Shown: positions 1 through 12,070, counted from the stretch's first letter. The stretch is 64,000 bases of DNA from Brachypodium distachyon (GCF_000005505.3 NC_016133.3:31923008-31987007), one strand, 5' to 3'. Made by a program: numbers and translations. The notes: a model not told the origin generated them from the letters alone.

Positions 1-11
1 TCCGTACACAC

Positions 12-1262
12 TTGGAGATCGAAGGCGTGCCGCCTCACGCGTGGAACTCCGGCACGGCGGCGACTCTGCTTGGGCCGGCATGTGCTGTCGAGAGGGTGTG
101 TCCTGACACTGAGAGCAGGACTGATCTTGGTCGCTTCCAGGTTTACACTTGGACCTCGGATCCCAGTCTCATCCCGAGGGAAATGCGGCTTCAGATTCCC
201 GAGGCTCCGGCGCTCTAGGACGAGGAGGACGATGATCTGTTGGTGCCGCCTGAGATGATGGTCCAGTCGGAGGTCAGTCTCCTAGAGTACAGGGTGATTG
301 TCCATCTCCTACGGGTGGAGGACACTACAGCTTCGACAGATCGCCCTTCCTCGGATGACTGGCCGTCCGATGACGGGGACAGAGGCCGCAATGGTGGCCC
401 TGGGAGGGGCTACGGGGATCGTCGACCTGCGCAGGGAACGAGGCAGAACTTCTTCAGCTGTTCTCGTGGCCACGTGGATGAGGATGATCTTGGCGATCAC
501 TCGGGTGGTTTCAGGCGTCGGGCCACGGGCGGCGGGGCTGACGGGTGGCGTGTGGGCCTTTCGGCGGCGGTGGCGGAGTTCAGGCCAATGCGCCCCTGTA
601 GGGTGCTATCGCCGGATCCTACCCTCGATTGGTGTGTTCCCTCGCTCACCGCCACCGATGATTGGGATCCCATGCGGCTGGAGGCGACCTCCTTGTCACC
701 TTCTAGCCGCTCCTCGGCTCCTGCGCCCTCCCTCGACCTATCGCCGGTGGACTTCCAGGCGGTGGCATTCCCATCGCCGCCGCCGTCGGCGGCGGCTACG
801 GTGGAGCAGTCGATGCTGAGCATGTTCACGGTGAGCCTGTCGGGTGAGGCTTCACCGGTGGTGGAGTCCGCGGAGGCGTTGCCTTCGGCTGGCTCTTCCT
901 CCACTCCGGTGGAGGACCTTGTGGTGGCTGTGGTCCTGGAGGTCGAGGCCTTCAGCGCGCGGGTGTGGCAGCGAAGGCTGAGGAGGAAGGTGGTGCAACA
1001 TCACTCCCCGCGGCGCAGCAAGCGCATTCCTGGGAGGAAGGCCACTCCGAGAGGCGCCCCTAGGCAGCAGCGCGCGCTCATGCACCGGATGGGCGTGGCG
1101 AGAGAGGGTGATCGCATTGGCGACGAGGCCCTGCAGGCCTACATCAAGCTGTTCGAGCGTCCTCTCTCTGCAGAGCACATGACGACGATTCTCTCACTCT
1201 TTGGGTGGGAGAATGTGGCTCTTCCGCTCGAGGAGGGGATTGAGGTGGAGGTGTCCGGATAG
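12..1262 (+). pseudogene. LINE ORF1 (gag-like), partial and with one stop
   Basis: One reading frame runs in from the window edge, is broken by a TAG at 216-218, and continues to the stop at 1262. The N-terminal part resembles the end of the DUF4283-type domain of plant LINE ORF1 proteins (residues around GVPPHAWNSGTAATLLG). The rest is low-complexity, rich in Pro, Ser, Arg and Ala, with an Arg-rich C-terminus. No zinc knuckle is visible. It lies 41 bp upstream of the endonuclease ORF, the usual ORF1-ORF2 order. The apparent starts at 12 and 240 are TTG, so the true start is outside the window. Confidence 0.7.
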
Positions 1263-1303
1263 CTGTTGGTTATCTTGGGTGCGGTGGTTCGGTGAGCTTG
1301 TAA

Positions 1304-2284
1304 ATGGATGTGAATGTTAGTTTGTTAGTGTGGAATGTGCGTGGCTTGAATTCTAGGGCCAAACGCATTGTGGTTCGTCAGGTGGTTGCTTCTTCGGGAG
1401 CTTGTATCGTTGGATTTCAGGAAACTAAATTGAGTGTGGTTTCGCGGTACTTGCTTGAGGAGTGCTTGGGGGCCGATTTCGACTCCTTTTTTCATCTACC
1501 GGCGGTCGGGACACGTGGTGGTGTTGTTCTGGCGTGGAAGAGCTCGGTCGTTCGGCTTGCCAATCCGCATGTCACGACATGTGCGGTTACTGCGAGTGTT
1601 TCGACTGGCCCTAGCACGCCGTGGTGGGTTACGATCGTCTATGGCCGGCAGGACGATGCTAACAAGCTGCTCTTTCTTCAAGAGCTATGTGACATTCGGG
1701 ATCTCATTGCGGGGCCGTGGTTAGCGGGTGATTTCAACCTTATTGTGGATCCGGGGGAGAAAAGCAATGAGAACTTGAATAGGAGGATGATGGGTAAATT
1801 CTGGCGGGCTATTCGAGATCTTGACTTGAAGGAGCTCTATCTCAATGGACGCCGCTTTACGTGGTCGAACGAGCGTGAGGTTGCGACTCTTGAGAAGCTT
1901 GATCGGGCCTTCTCTTCTGTGGACTGGGAGAACACCTTCCCAAATGCCTTCATGGCGGCCTTGAGCACGGCGACTTCCGATCACTGCCCTCTTTTGGTGA
2001 CTTTGGAGGCTCGGCTCGTGCGGGGGAGACGATTCCATTTTGAGAACTTTTGGCCCAAGGCGGAAGGTTTTCTTGATGTGGTTAAGGAGGGTTGGGACAT
2101 GGGGGAGTTCATTCTCAACCCGTTCAAGCATTTGGACTCCAAGCTTAGGCGCACGGCACGGAAGCTTCGGAGGTGGACTGACCGGTTCATTGGGAACATC
2201 TGACTCCAAATTCTCGTGGCGACGGAGGTGATACTCCGTCTTGATGTGGCGATAGACTCGAGGCTACTTTCGCCGGAGGAGAGG
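1304..2284 (+). pseudogene. LINE ORF2, endonuclease part (before the Gypsy insertion)
   Basis: The ATG at 1304 opens an apurinic/apyrimidinic-type endonuclease (exonuclease-endonuclease-phosphatase family), which nicks target DNA to prime reverse transcription. The catalytic landmarks are intact: WNVRGLN near the start, QETK, GDFNLI and the C-terminal SDHCPL. The frame meets a TGA at 2201-2203, then stays open in the same frame to the Gypsy insertion at 2285 (LLSPEER). The protein resumes after 7782 as GLRRTLKRK. The domain looks nearly complete, but the ORF2 polyprotein is broken. Confidence 0.85.
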
Positions 2285-2693
2285 TGTCGTCGCACGGGAC
2301 TCCGACACCGGGGGCATGCGGTCACGTCCCCTTTTAGGTTCGGCAGGGGCGTCGGGGATCGCTCCGGCGATCGCCGGCGTGGCCGATGGCCTTTGTAACC
2401 TGCAAAGGAACGTACCCCAGATGCATGCAAGCTAAGGGCACATGCACACACGTTTTTACCCAGGTTCGGGCCACCCGGAGGTGTAAAACCCTACGTCCTG
2501 TCTGTCTGAACTGATATTGATTATAAATAAGGTGTTTACACGTTGCCGGGGGGAGGTTCCCCAGGCGTTCTCTCTTTTTGGCTAAGTGCCCTTTGCTGTT
2601 TTAGGCTACTCCTAATGGCTAACTGTGAGTTCGACGCCAACTGTAGAACAAGTGTGGAACCGTTCAACCATCCCACCTTTGACCGTCGGCGGG
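2285..2693 (-). repeat. Gypsy 3' LTR, truncated
   Basis: Matches 6783-7193 at roughly 95% by eye, then identity stops abruptly after cggcggg. The remaining ~580 bp of the LTR are missing. It begins TGTCGTCGCAC on the plus strand, the outer LTR end. Confidence 0.88.
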
Positions 2694-2742
2694 ACACAAG
2701 GAGTATCCCCAAGAGGAGCTTCTGTACTTGCGTGTACCTTGT

Positions 2743-3884
2743 TCATGCGTCGCGCAGCACCATGCTGACGAAGTACACCGGGTGCTGCACTAATCGCTTA
2801 GGCGGTGCTGAAGCTGCCGGCTCGGGGGTGGTCCCCGGGTCCGAGGCGGTTGCTGGGGGCCGCTCAGCCCCCAGCCCCGCCGCCTCAGTCCCCGGGACAT
2901 CTTCCTCCCTCTCTGCAACCAGCACTGAGCTGACCCCCTGGTCAGTCGCTGCTAGGTAAAGTAGCAGCGGCTCGCCCAGCTTGGGGGCGACGAGCGGCGA
3001 CCTCAGGTACTGCTTGAGTTCCCGGAGCGCCGCCTCGGCCTCGGGAGTCCAGTCAACCGGACCCTTCTTCTTCTTCAGCTCGAAGAAAGGCAGGGCGCGT
3101 TCGCCCAGCCTTGAGATGAAGCGTCCCAATGCGGCAACGCAGCCGTTGAGGCGCTGGACATCTTTCACCTTGCGGGGAGCCTCCATCTTCTCGATGGCTT
3201 CTATCTTGCTCGGATTGGCTTGTATCCCCCCGTGCGAAACCAAGAAACTCAGAAACTGACCGGAGTTCACACCAAAGGTGCACTTCTCGGGGTTTAGCTT
3301 GAGCTTGATCCTGCGGAAGTTATCGAACGTCTTCCGCAGGTCATCAATCAGCGAGTCCCCATGCTTCGATTTGATGATGATGTTGTCCATGTAGGCCTCT
3401 GCGTTGCGGCCTAGCTGGGGCCCCAAACATTCGCGCAGCGCGCGCTGAAATGTGGAGCCCGCGTTCTTCAACCCGAACGGCATGCATGTATAACAATAGC
3501 AGCCAACCGGAATAATGAACGCTGTTTTTTCCTCATCTTCGACCGCCATCTTAATTTGATGGTAGCCGGAAAAAACATTCAAAAAACTCAGCAAGTCACA
3601 ACCAGCAGTAGAATCAACTATTGGTCGATGCGGGGTACAGGGAAGGGATCCTTGAGGCATGCATGATTGAGATCAGTAAAATCTACGCACATGCGAAACT
3701 TGTTCCCTGCTTTAGCTACTACTACAGGGTTAGCCAACCAAGTGGGGTACAGAACTTCCCTGATAGCCCCAGCAGCCTTGAACCTGTCCACCTTCTGCTT
3801 GATGAACTCTTTACGCTTGTGCTTGCCGCCGGATCTTCTGCTTGACGGGGCGCGCGTCCGGGCGCACCGCGAGCCGATGCTCAA
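2743..3884 (-). pseudogene. Gypsy reverse transcriptase and RNase H start, degenerate
   Basis: Read from 3884 down, the first piece carries the RT N-terminus (WLANPVVVAKAGNKFRMCVD, then TDLNHACLKDPFPVPRID). The second (3660-2743, another frame) carries HQIKMA, CMPFGLKNAGSTFQRA and the catalytic region reading AYMDNIIIKSK. The Gypsy consensus there is Y-x-D-D, so the second catalytic Asp has become Asn. RNase H starts near WTPEAEAALRELK and is cut off. A frameshift lies near 3620-3660. No integrase follows, so the element cannot be autonomous. Confidence 0.88.
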
Positions 3885-4043
3885 TCACCTCCCTGGGGAC
3901 TCCGGGAAGGTCCGACGGTTCCCAGGCGAACACGTCAGCGTTATCTCGGAGGAAAGTGATGAGGGCGTTTTCCTATTCGGCAGTAAGGTTCGCACCGACG
4001 GTGACGGTGCGTTCCTTGTTGCCGGCTTGGAGGGGCAGCTTCT

Positions 4044-4730
4044 TCACCTTGGCGGCCCCTCCCGGAGCTTCTGCCCCTTGCCGGGGCGCGAGCTCGAGCC
4101 TGCGCTTCCCCCGGCAAGCTCTTGCGGGGCGGCGCGGGCCTTCTTCGTTGCCGGGGCATCGCCCGGCGAGCTGTCGTCTCCGACAGCGCCTTCATCGCCA
4201 GCGTCAGCTGCGGCGGCGGCCCTGACGACCTCACCAACGCACCAAGCCGCATCCTTGAGGTCGCACCTGATAGAGAGAACTCCATATACGAACGGCATCT
4301 TCATCACGCCAAAAGCGCAATGCGTAGCCGCCATGAACTTGATCAGCGCTGGCTGACCAAGGATCCCGTTGTAGGGCAACGGGGTGTGTGCCACGTCGAA
4401 AATGTGTTCGGTCCTGAACGCTTCCCGGGACCCAAAGGTGACCGGCAACGTGATGCGCCCGACGATCCCGGGGTTCACCCCCCGGAACGGGTCGGTGGGC
4501 TTCAGCTGCTCCACCGGCAACTGGAGTTTCTCCACCAGCCGGGCGGACAGGAGGTTAAGCCCCGCTCCGTTGTCCACTAGTACCTTGGTCACCGTCATAT
4601 TGCTAATGATCGGTGAGACGACGAAGGGTATTACCCCTGAACCCAGCTGCCGCGTTGGGTGATCGTCAGTGCTGAAGGTGATCGGCACATGCGACCACCT
4701 CAGCGGCTGCTGCGACTCCGCGTCCGGCAA
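4044..4730 (-). pseudogene. Gypsy aspartic protease region
   Basis: The frame encodes a retroviral-type aspartyl protease. The active-site loop reads VLVDNGAGLNLL, where D-[ST/G]-G is usual, followed by the flap/substrate region and PYNGILGQPAL, typical of plant Gypsy polyproteins. It lies between gag (right) and RT (left) as expected and ends in an Ala/Gly/Pro-rich tail. Confidence 0.8.
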
Positions 4731-5274
4731 CAGCGCGCCGCGGGTGAGGCGCTTAACCGCGGTGTGGGATGGGAGAGCATAGCCTCCCCCATGGATGCAA
4801 GCGACGCCGCGAGGCTCCTGGAAGCCCGACTCGTCACCACCAGTGCAGTCGGACTCACGCTGCTCCTCTGCGCGAGCCCTGTCGCGTCCCCGGGGAGGGC
4901 GCTCCCGTCCCGCACGAGGCTGGCCGTGTTCTCCTTGGGGTTCCTCCCTACCGGCGCCCCCGCCAGCAGGCCTCGGCCCCGCTCTGAGGTCGTTCGGTCA
5001 ATCTCGGTAGAGATGCCTGATGTCGCCGCAGTTGAAGCAGGCGCCAACAGCGCGGCGCTCCTCATGGCGCTGTTTGATCCCCTGCAGGATGCGGCAGTCC
5101 TGCGTGTCATGGGTGGAGTTATTGTGGATGGGGCAGCGGGGTGCGTCACCCTGCTTGCCGCCAGACCCGCCACCCGGCGAGGCCTTCTTCGCAGGCCTCG
5201 CGGCAGGAGCCCCGGAGTCCGCAGCGAGAACCTACTTCCCACTGCGCTTGCGGGAACCCTTCTTCTTCGAACCC

Positions 5275-6700
5275 TCACCTGGGCTCGCGGCAGCCTTGGC
5301 CGCCAGCTCGGGCGCCAGGCGCCCTTCCTCGGCCATGGCGCACTTGTGCGCCAAGGCGTATAGGTCCTGCGTCGTCCGGATCCGATGCGTGCTCAGCTTC
5401 TCGCGCATCTTGGGATCGCGGACGTTGATGGCGAAGGTGTTGACGATGGCAGCCGCCTCCGCCTCCGGGATAGACTAGGAGAGATTGGAGAAGCGGTTGA
5501 TGAAACTCCGCAACGTCTCTCCCGGCTTCTGCACGATGGTGTCCTATTCCGCCATGGTTCCCGGGCGCTTGTAGCCGCCCTGGAACACGCTCACAAACTG
5601 CTCGCGCAGGTCCGCCCAAGTGGCGATGGACCCGGCGGGCAGGTTGAGCAGCCAGGTTCTCGCTGATCCCTTCAGGACCATTGGGAACCAGTTGGCTCTG
5701 ACCTTGTCGTCGGCGCCGATGGTGTGCATCCCCAACGTGTAGGTCAGGAGGAAATCCTTGGGATTCACGGTCCCGTAATACGTCCCGAGCGCTGGCGCTC
5801 GGAACTTATGGGGCCATGTCATCCGCCGCAGCTCGCGCGTGAAAGCGGTGCAGCCGTCCTCGAGGCCCGTGGGAGCGTCTTCCTGCTCCTGCGGGCGTTG
5901 GCGCTCCACCTCGCACCGGCACCGGCGCTCTAAGCGCTGGCGTAGATCCTCTTGCTAGCGGGCATTCAAAATGCCGCGCGCGTCACCCTGTGTGACGGTG
6001 GGTGACGAGCCCGAGGACCCCTCCGGGCCCCCGTTTCCCTGGCCTCCCTGTGGAGGAGGGTTCTCCCCCTGTCGCGAGGCGCGGGGCGTGTCTCCGCGCT
6101 CTGGGTTCTGCCCGTGGCCGGAGCCTACCGGGACGCCCTCGCCTTGCGGCTGCTGGGCGGCCAGAGCGAGGAGCGCGTCCAACTCTTCGCCCCACATCTC
6201 ATGCGCCGGCGTGCCTTGCTACGGTTCATACCGCACCATGACGCGCGCGGCGATGATGGCTTCCGCCGGGGTTCGTGCGGGAGGAAGCCGATTTCCCGAG
6301 CGGCTGCTGTCCGCTCTAGCCCCGGACGCCTCCGGGTGCGCAGGGTGTGAGCCCCCGGGCGTCGCTCGTGACGCGGTATGCTCGTGGTGCCGTTGTCACT
6401 GCGTATCCTCGGCCCGCGACTCGACACGCTGGCCGGCGCGGGCGGCACCATGCCCGCTCGCGCGGCTGGCCCCGGCACTGAGGGCCGCCGGTCCTCTCAG
6501 CCGATTGTCTGCAGACAGCCGAGGAGGTGGGGGAGGCAGCTGTGATGGCTGCACTCGCGAGGGCTCTGGATCCTCCTGAGCCCCCGATGCGGGTCGCACA
6601 TCATGCGACCGTGTGTGTGCCGCTGGGGCCTCACGCAAGTCTATCCGAGGGTCACCAGCCCGCTTGGGGGCCATGGTGGCCAGTCCCGTCGACAAAGAAG
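5275..6700 (-). pseudogene. Gypsy gag region, frameshifted
   Basis: The best-preserved part (5909-5544) is a retrotransposon gag domain: FLLTYTLGMHTIG, KVRANWFPMVLKGSARTWLLNLP and WADLREQFVSVFQGGY. It continues in another frame to 5275. Upstream to about 6700 is GC-rich, Gly/Pro/Arg-rich leader or gag N-terminus without a clean frame. The 5' LTR follows at 6783. Confidence 0.75.
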
Positions 6701-6782
6701 ACGAGGCCGACGCCGATGCAAACGTTGCTGCCGGCGGTCACCGGCGAGCTCTCCTCTCGCGCCCCCTACCTGGCGCGTCAGA

Positions 6783-7777
6783 TGTCGTCGCACGAGGCTC
6801 CGACACCGGGGGCGTGCGGTCACCTCCCCTTTTAGGTTCGGCAGGGGCGTCGGGGATCGCTCGGGCAATCGCCGGCATGGCCGATGGCCTTCGTAACCTG
6901 CAAAGTAACGTACCCCAGATGCATGCAAGCTAAGTACACATGCACACACGTTTTTACCCAGGTTCGGGCCACCCGGAGGTGTAAAACCCTACGTCCTGCC
7001 TGTCTGAACTGATATTGATTATAAATAAGGTGTTTACACGTTGCCGGGGGGAGGTTCCCCGGGCGTTCTCTCTTTTTGGCTGAGTGCTCTTTGCTGTTTT
7101 AGGCTACTCCTAATGGCTAACTGTGAGTTCGACGCCAACTGTAGAACAAGTGTGGAACCGTTCAACCATCCCACCTTTGACCGTCGGCGGGGGTCCTCCT
7201 TTTATACTGAAGGGGATACCACAGGTGCCGCGGTGCATGCACTATAAGTGTCGACCAGGGAGACATGCCACTCCCCCTCGGTGAGCTAGTGGCATGCATG
7301 GACGCCACCTTAGCTGCTAGGGGTCTAAAACCCTAAAGGTAGGACTGGATAGCCATTGTTCACCTGATTTGGATGGGTAACACCCCTCCTGTCGGCTCAT
7401 TTAATGTGCCGTGCGCCTCACTCCTCGCCCTGGTGAGACTGCGCACCCGGCGCCCGCCACGCGCCCGCGTGGCGCTGTTGCTCTGTCCGCTGGGCCCCAC
7501 CCTTGTGGCGGATGCCTGCGCCCGGGAACTCCCCCTCCCGGCAAGTCGCACCCCGGGAAGCGCCCAGGCCAAACACACCTGGGAACCCCCCTCCCGGGAA
7601 GCGGCTTCCCGGGAGGTGTCCAGGTGGGGATATTCCCCGAAGCCCTACTAGCCCTTCCGGGCTAGTAGCTTGCCGGGCAGCTCGTGGCTGCTTCCTGGGA
7701 CGGAATCCTCCCAGGAACTCAGAGACGGGGCCCACGCGTCGCGCAACGGTGGTACCCCGGGAGCCACTGGTGCGACA
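6783..7777 (-). repeat. Gypsy 5' LTR, complete (995 bp)
   Basis: Begins TGTCGTCGCAC and ends GTGCGACA on the plus strand, giving the short terminal inverted repeat of LTRs. Just inside it on the minus strand is GCGCCAGGTAGGGGG, the position of the primer-binding site. The distal part (7440-7680) is GC-rich with several CCCGGGAA-type motifs. Confidence 0.85.
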
Positions 7778-10365
7778 AAAGGGTCTTCGAAGAACCCTCA
7801 AGCGGAAGCTGCTTGGTCTTGCGTCACTAGAGCGTACCATTGTACGGCAGAGGTCTCGGGCATTGTGGTTGTGGGAGGGGGATGTGTGTACCAAAATTTT
7901 CCATCTCTATGCGAGTCATCGGAGAAGGAAGAATTTCATCACCCATCTCTGTGTGGACGCGGTCATGGTGGCGGAACATGATGAGAAGGCCTCCGCGGTG
8001 GATGACTTCTTCTCCGGCCTGCTGGGCTCGGCACCTGATCGGGAGTGCTCACTCGATCTGGACTTCCTTGAGGTGCCGGGCTGCGATCTGGCAGCCCTGG
8101 AGAGGGACTTCTCGGAGGGGGAGATTTGGGCTGTGGTGAAGGCCCAAGAACTTGACAAAGCTCCTGGGCCGAATGGATTCACTGGAAGATTCTATGTGGC
8201 TTGCTGGGATATCATAAAGCGAGATGTGCTGGCGGTCTTTGAGGCCTTGGCGCGGCGTGACGTGCGTGGTATGGGTGCCATTAACACGGCCTTTATCACC
8301 TTGTTGCCCAAGAAACCGGACGCGATGGAGGTCCGGGATTTTCGGCCGGTTAGCCTTATCCACAGTGCCGCCAAGCTTGTGGCTAAGGTGCTGGCGACTA
8401 GGGTGGCACCGACACTGCCCCGGTTGGTGGGCCCGCATCAGAGTGCTTTTGTCAAAGGCCGATGTCTCCATGATAATTTCATGTTGGTCCAGAGCATGGC
8501 TAGGCGGCTTCATCGGGCTAGGACTGAGGCTGTTCTTCTCAAGCTGGACATCACTAAAGCTTTTGACACAGTGGATTGTGCCTTCCTTCTGGAGACGGTG
8601 ATGCGGCGTGGTTTTGGGCCGAGATTCAGCGTGGATTTGTGGCCTCCTCTCCACGGCCATGACGCGAGTCCTCCTGAATGGCATTCCGGGTGACTCCATT
8701 GCTCACAGGAGGGGTCTTCGCCAGGGTGACCCTTTGTCCTCGATGCTCTTTATCCTTGTGATGGATGTCCTCCATTGCATGATTGAGAAGGCTATCGAGA
8801 TGGGTTTGCTCTCGAGGTTGGTGACTCGTGGCTTGGACCATCGCACTTCTATCTTCGCCGACGACGTGGTCACTTTTCTGCGTCCTACGTGGAAGGAAGT
8901 GGTGGGGTGCTCGACGATCCTATCGGATTTTGGTGCCGCCTCGGGACTTCGCACTAACCTCGCCAAGAGTTCCGCCCATCTCATCCACTGCTCTGATGTC
9001 TAGAGCCAGCTGGTTGGCGATCTGCTGCAGTGTGAGGTCCGGGGATTTTCGTGCGCTTACTTGGGGCTTCCTTTAGGCCTGAGAAAGCAGACGGCGGGCC
9101 AGTTGAGTTCGTTGGTGGACAAGGTGGATGGTCGCCTGGCTTCGTGGAAGGCCCCTCTCCTCTCCAAGGGAGGAAGGCTGGTGCTGGTCAAGTCCACCCT
9201 GACTGCGTTGCCGGTTTACTCGATGATGTCCCTCGACCTCCCGGATAAGACCATAAAAGGGGTGGAGAAAATCTGTCGTGGCTTCCTTTGGCGTGGACAG
9301 AAGGACGCTAAAGGGGGGCATTGTATGGTGGCTTGGGATGTGGTGTGTTCGCCGAAGCCTTTCGGTGGACGGAATCCCTAATCTTCGCATGCTCAACGAG
9401 GCCTTGAGGGTCCGTTGGAGGTGGCTTGAGAGAGTGGACGACTCCAAACCGTGGGTCGGGTTTATGGTTGAGACGCCCCAAGAGGTTGATGCTATCTTTG
9501 AGGTGGCCAGTTCCTCTATGGTGGGCGATGGCCGGAGGACTCTCTTCTGGACCGATCGTTGGCTTCATGGTGTCCGTCTTCGGGATGAGTTCCCGATTCT
9601 TGTGAGCCATGTTCGGCCCAGGTTCTTGCACACACGCACTGTGCGTGAGGCCCTGCATGGGGCGTGGACTGGTGATGTGGGACCGACATGGGGGAAGCCT
9701 CCCTTCGGGAGTTCTTCACTCTCTGGGACTGGCTTCGTGGGGTCCAACTAGAGGAGGGGAGGGACGACTCTCTTCTCTGGAATTGGTCTCGTGGTGGAGG
9801 CTACTCGGCGAAGACTGCCTACGCGAACCTCTTCGTTGGCCGCATGGTTGATCCGATGGCGGCTGAGATCTGGGGTTCGCGGGGCCCGGAGAGGTGTCGT
9901 TTCTTCGCCTGGCTCGCAGTCCGGAACAGGTGCTGGACAGCAGATCGGCTTGCGAGGCGTGGACTTCCTCATCCTGATAAGTGCCCCCTATGTGATCAGG
10001 AGAGGGAAACCATCTCCCATCTGCTCTTGGGGTGTGTCTTTGCGCGGCAGGTTTGGGCGCGCTTGTGGACGGCTTGGGGACACACGGAGTGGTCTTCGAG
10101 CGTGGATGCTACTCTGCGGGAATGGTGGTGTTCTCTTCCCTTTCCGCCGCAGGCCCGGAGGGACTTCCGGACGGGGATCATACTTGTCCTTTGGACCATT
10201 TGGAACCATCGGAATGATGTGGTCTTCAATGGAGCGTCGCCGTCTCTACAGCTTGTGGTGCATCGCCTCCAGGAGGAGCTTGGCTGGTGGGCGCACGCAG
10301 GTATATTTAGGGGTAGGGTGTCGTGTCCGTCCTTGATGGCGAGTGGTTGGATAGCTAGCACGTAG
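7778..10365 (+). pseudogene. LINE ORF2, reverse transcriptase and zinc-finger part
   Basis: Continuation of the LINE ORF2 after the Gypsy insertion. RT motifs are visible: TAFITLLPKKPDA, FRPVSLIHSAAKLVAKVLATR, HQSAFVKGRCLHDN, LKLDITKAFDTVD, RRGLRQGDPLSS and the catalytic FADDVV near 8860. The C-terminal part (9688-10365) has the plant LINE zinc-finger/linker (zf-RVT): RCRFFAWLAVRNRCWTADRL, CPLCDQERETISHLLLGC and WTIWNHRNDVVFNG. The frame changes near 8610-8690 and near 9375 and again before 9688; a stop lies at 9001-9003. It is dead as a polyprotein although the catalytic Asp pair is intact. Confidence 0.88.
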
Positions 10366-10484
10366 TTGCTTTTCTCTTTTTGCCACTTGGTGGCGTTGTA
10401 TTCCCGTTTCGGCGTTGTACTAGCCTTCTGCCTCTTCTTCTTTAATCGATGATGCACCCGCTGGGTGGCATTCTTGAAAAAAAG

Positions 10485-12070
10485 AAACGACAAAATAAAC
10501 AATCCGAAATACAACCCAACCAAAGCCATACGTAGGCAAGCCAGGAGTCATCGGCTGATCGGCAGGACCCAGGTGCCCTGCCCGCGCAAGCCGCGCAGCG
10601 GGACACGCCGACGCGGAACGCAAGCGCAGTGCAGCAGCGGCGCACTATGGAGGGCAGAAGGACGGACGGCCGGCAAACACTTGGCAGTAACCAGCACTCA
10701 GGGCATCGGCAGACCGTGGCAGGCGGAGCAGGAAGCACCGCAGCAAGCAGGCCATCAGGACGAAGCTGGCAGCAAGCAGATAAGCAGGCCATTTAACGGA
10801 GCGCTGCCAGATCGAACAGAAGCAGGTTGCGCAGCAATCGAAGTCGAACAAACAGACACAACAATCAAGCGACGGAGTGGAACCGAGGCAGACACGACGG
10901 CAGGGCGGTTTGTCTTTTTTCTATTTTCCTCCATGCGAGCCGTGATTATCGATTTTTTTCCTTTTCTGTCCATTAATACCATAGGCCCCCAAGTGATCGA
11001 GCACCTCGGTCATAGCCATCGAAGGTCCTGGTCATCGGTACTATGGAATAGGCAGCCCAGCAGCACACGCAGGCCACAACAACCAACGAGGTAATCTTGG
11101 CAAGTCATTGCCATCAAAACCCGGTAGAGTTGTTCAAAGACACACCATGACCCAAAACTTAAATACATACGAGCAACATGCCGGAATTTAATCCAAATTA
11201 GCTTCTTGACACGTTGCGGGAATTTAATGCACAACAACTTTCACACTTGATATTGAACAGAGGAGGTAAGGCAAAAAGGAAATCGATAGACGAAAGGGGA
11301 TCGATTTTCAAAAAGAAAAAGAAACAACATGGATCACATGATAGATGCTCTTATAGGATGAACAGACATGCTTACCAAGCACCTTCGGCTTTTATGGGCG
11401 AAGCCAGGAAAATATAGCGTTGGGGTCATTCTTCAAAATTTACAGGTGTCATTACATATTTTTAAGGGTTTTCTCTATTTTCAGAGGGGATTAGCAAAAT
11501 AGCATTGGTGTCGTTTGACACCAATGACTATATGATGGCTCCGTCCCTGCTTACATACATCCGTGATGGACCTCGCAAATCCATGACTACGCAAATAGTG
11601 GTTGACCGGTAGCAAGACACTCGCACGAAACACCAGCTGGAAGATGATCTACCATAGGCACCAATTTATTCTACGAAAACGGCCGCAACCAAACAAACTC
11701 TCTCGACCGGCTGTTGGAAGCAACACGACAGAATGAGGGAGATTTTGTGTCGTGTGTTGCGGCTAAAAGAAATTTAGAAAAGTTGTACATGCGATGGGAA
11801 GGGACTAACAAATACAAATCGGGCTGGATAAAATGAAATGGTTATTGCATATATCATCTATACCAAATAACAGTAAAGGATTAACAAAACTATACATCTA
11901 TAATTGATGTCTAAAAGAAAACCTTTTAAATTATCTCCACACAAATTTAAATGAAGCAAAAATACATATGTTACATGTACAACCTCAACACTTTTGTAAT
12001 GTGGACAATGTTAATAAAATACAACTCTTTTGCAAAAACATGTAATGACTACCTAATCTATATGTAATGT
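10485..12070. other. Intergenic, no supported gene
   Basis: Open frames at 10465-11094 and on the opposite strand are low-complexity and match nothing I recognise. One structured site is a perfect 10-bp inverted repeat with a 4-nt loop (CATTGGTGTC/GACACCAATG, 11503-11526). From about 11650 the sequence becomes AT-rich. Confidence 0.5.

Larger units (their letters stand above)
2285..7777 (-). mobile_element. Gypsy-type LTR retrotransposon nested in the LINE, internally deleted
   Basis: Two direct copies of one LTR flank gag-protease-RT remnants on the minus strand. The right LTR (5', 6783-7777) is complete; the left LTR (3') keeps only its distal 409 bp. LTR ends are TGTCG...CGACA. Flanks are agagg (2280-2284) and aaagg (7778-7782), a 4/5-matching 5-bp target-site duplication. 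The order gag, protease, RT, RNase H from right to left is that of Gypsy (Ty3) elements. Integrase, polypurine tract and 5' portion of the 3' LTR are gone, apparently through one deletion near 2694-2742. Confidence 0.9.
1..10484 (+). mobile_element. LINE retrotransposon, 5' end outside window, split by a nested Gypsy element
   Basis: A non-LTR retrotransposon on the plus strand enters from the left edge. In order it shows ORF1 (gag-like), an endonuclease (about 1304-2203), then after a 5.5-kb Gypsy insertion the reverse transcriptase (about 7782-9000) and a zinc-finger/RNase-H-linker region (9688-10365). The 3' end is A-rich at 10477-10483 after a short 3' UTR, as in plant L1-type elements. 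The two halves join cleanly at 2284/7778, where the endonuclease linker continues into the RT N-terminus. Stops and frameshifts make it non-autonomous. No RNase H domain is visible. Confidence 0.9.

Noticed and set aside
240..904. Overlapping long frames on both strands in the LINE ORF1 region
   Set aside because: They shadow the GC-rich ORF1 frame and have no domain.
10465..11094. 209-codon plus-strand frame and opposite-strand frames after the LINE
   Set aside because: Low-complexity Gln/Arg/Ser composition, overlaps the LINE tail, no recognisable motif or splice context.
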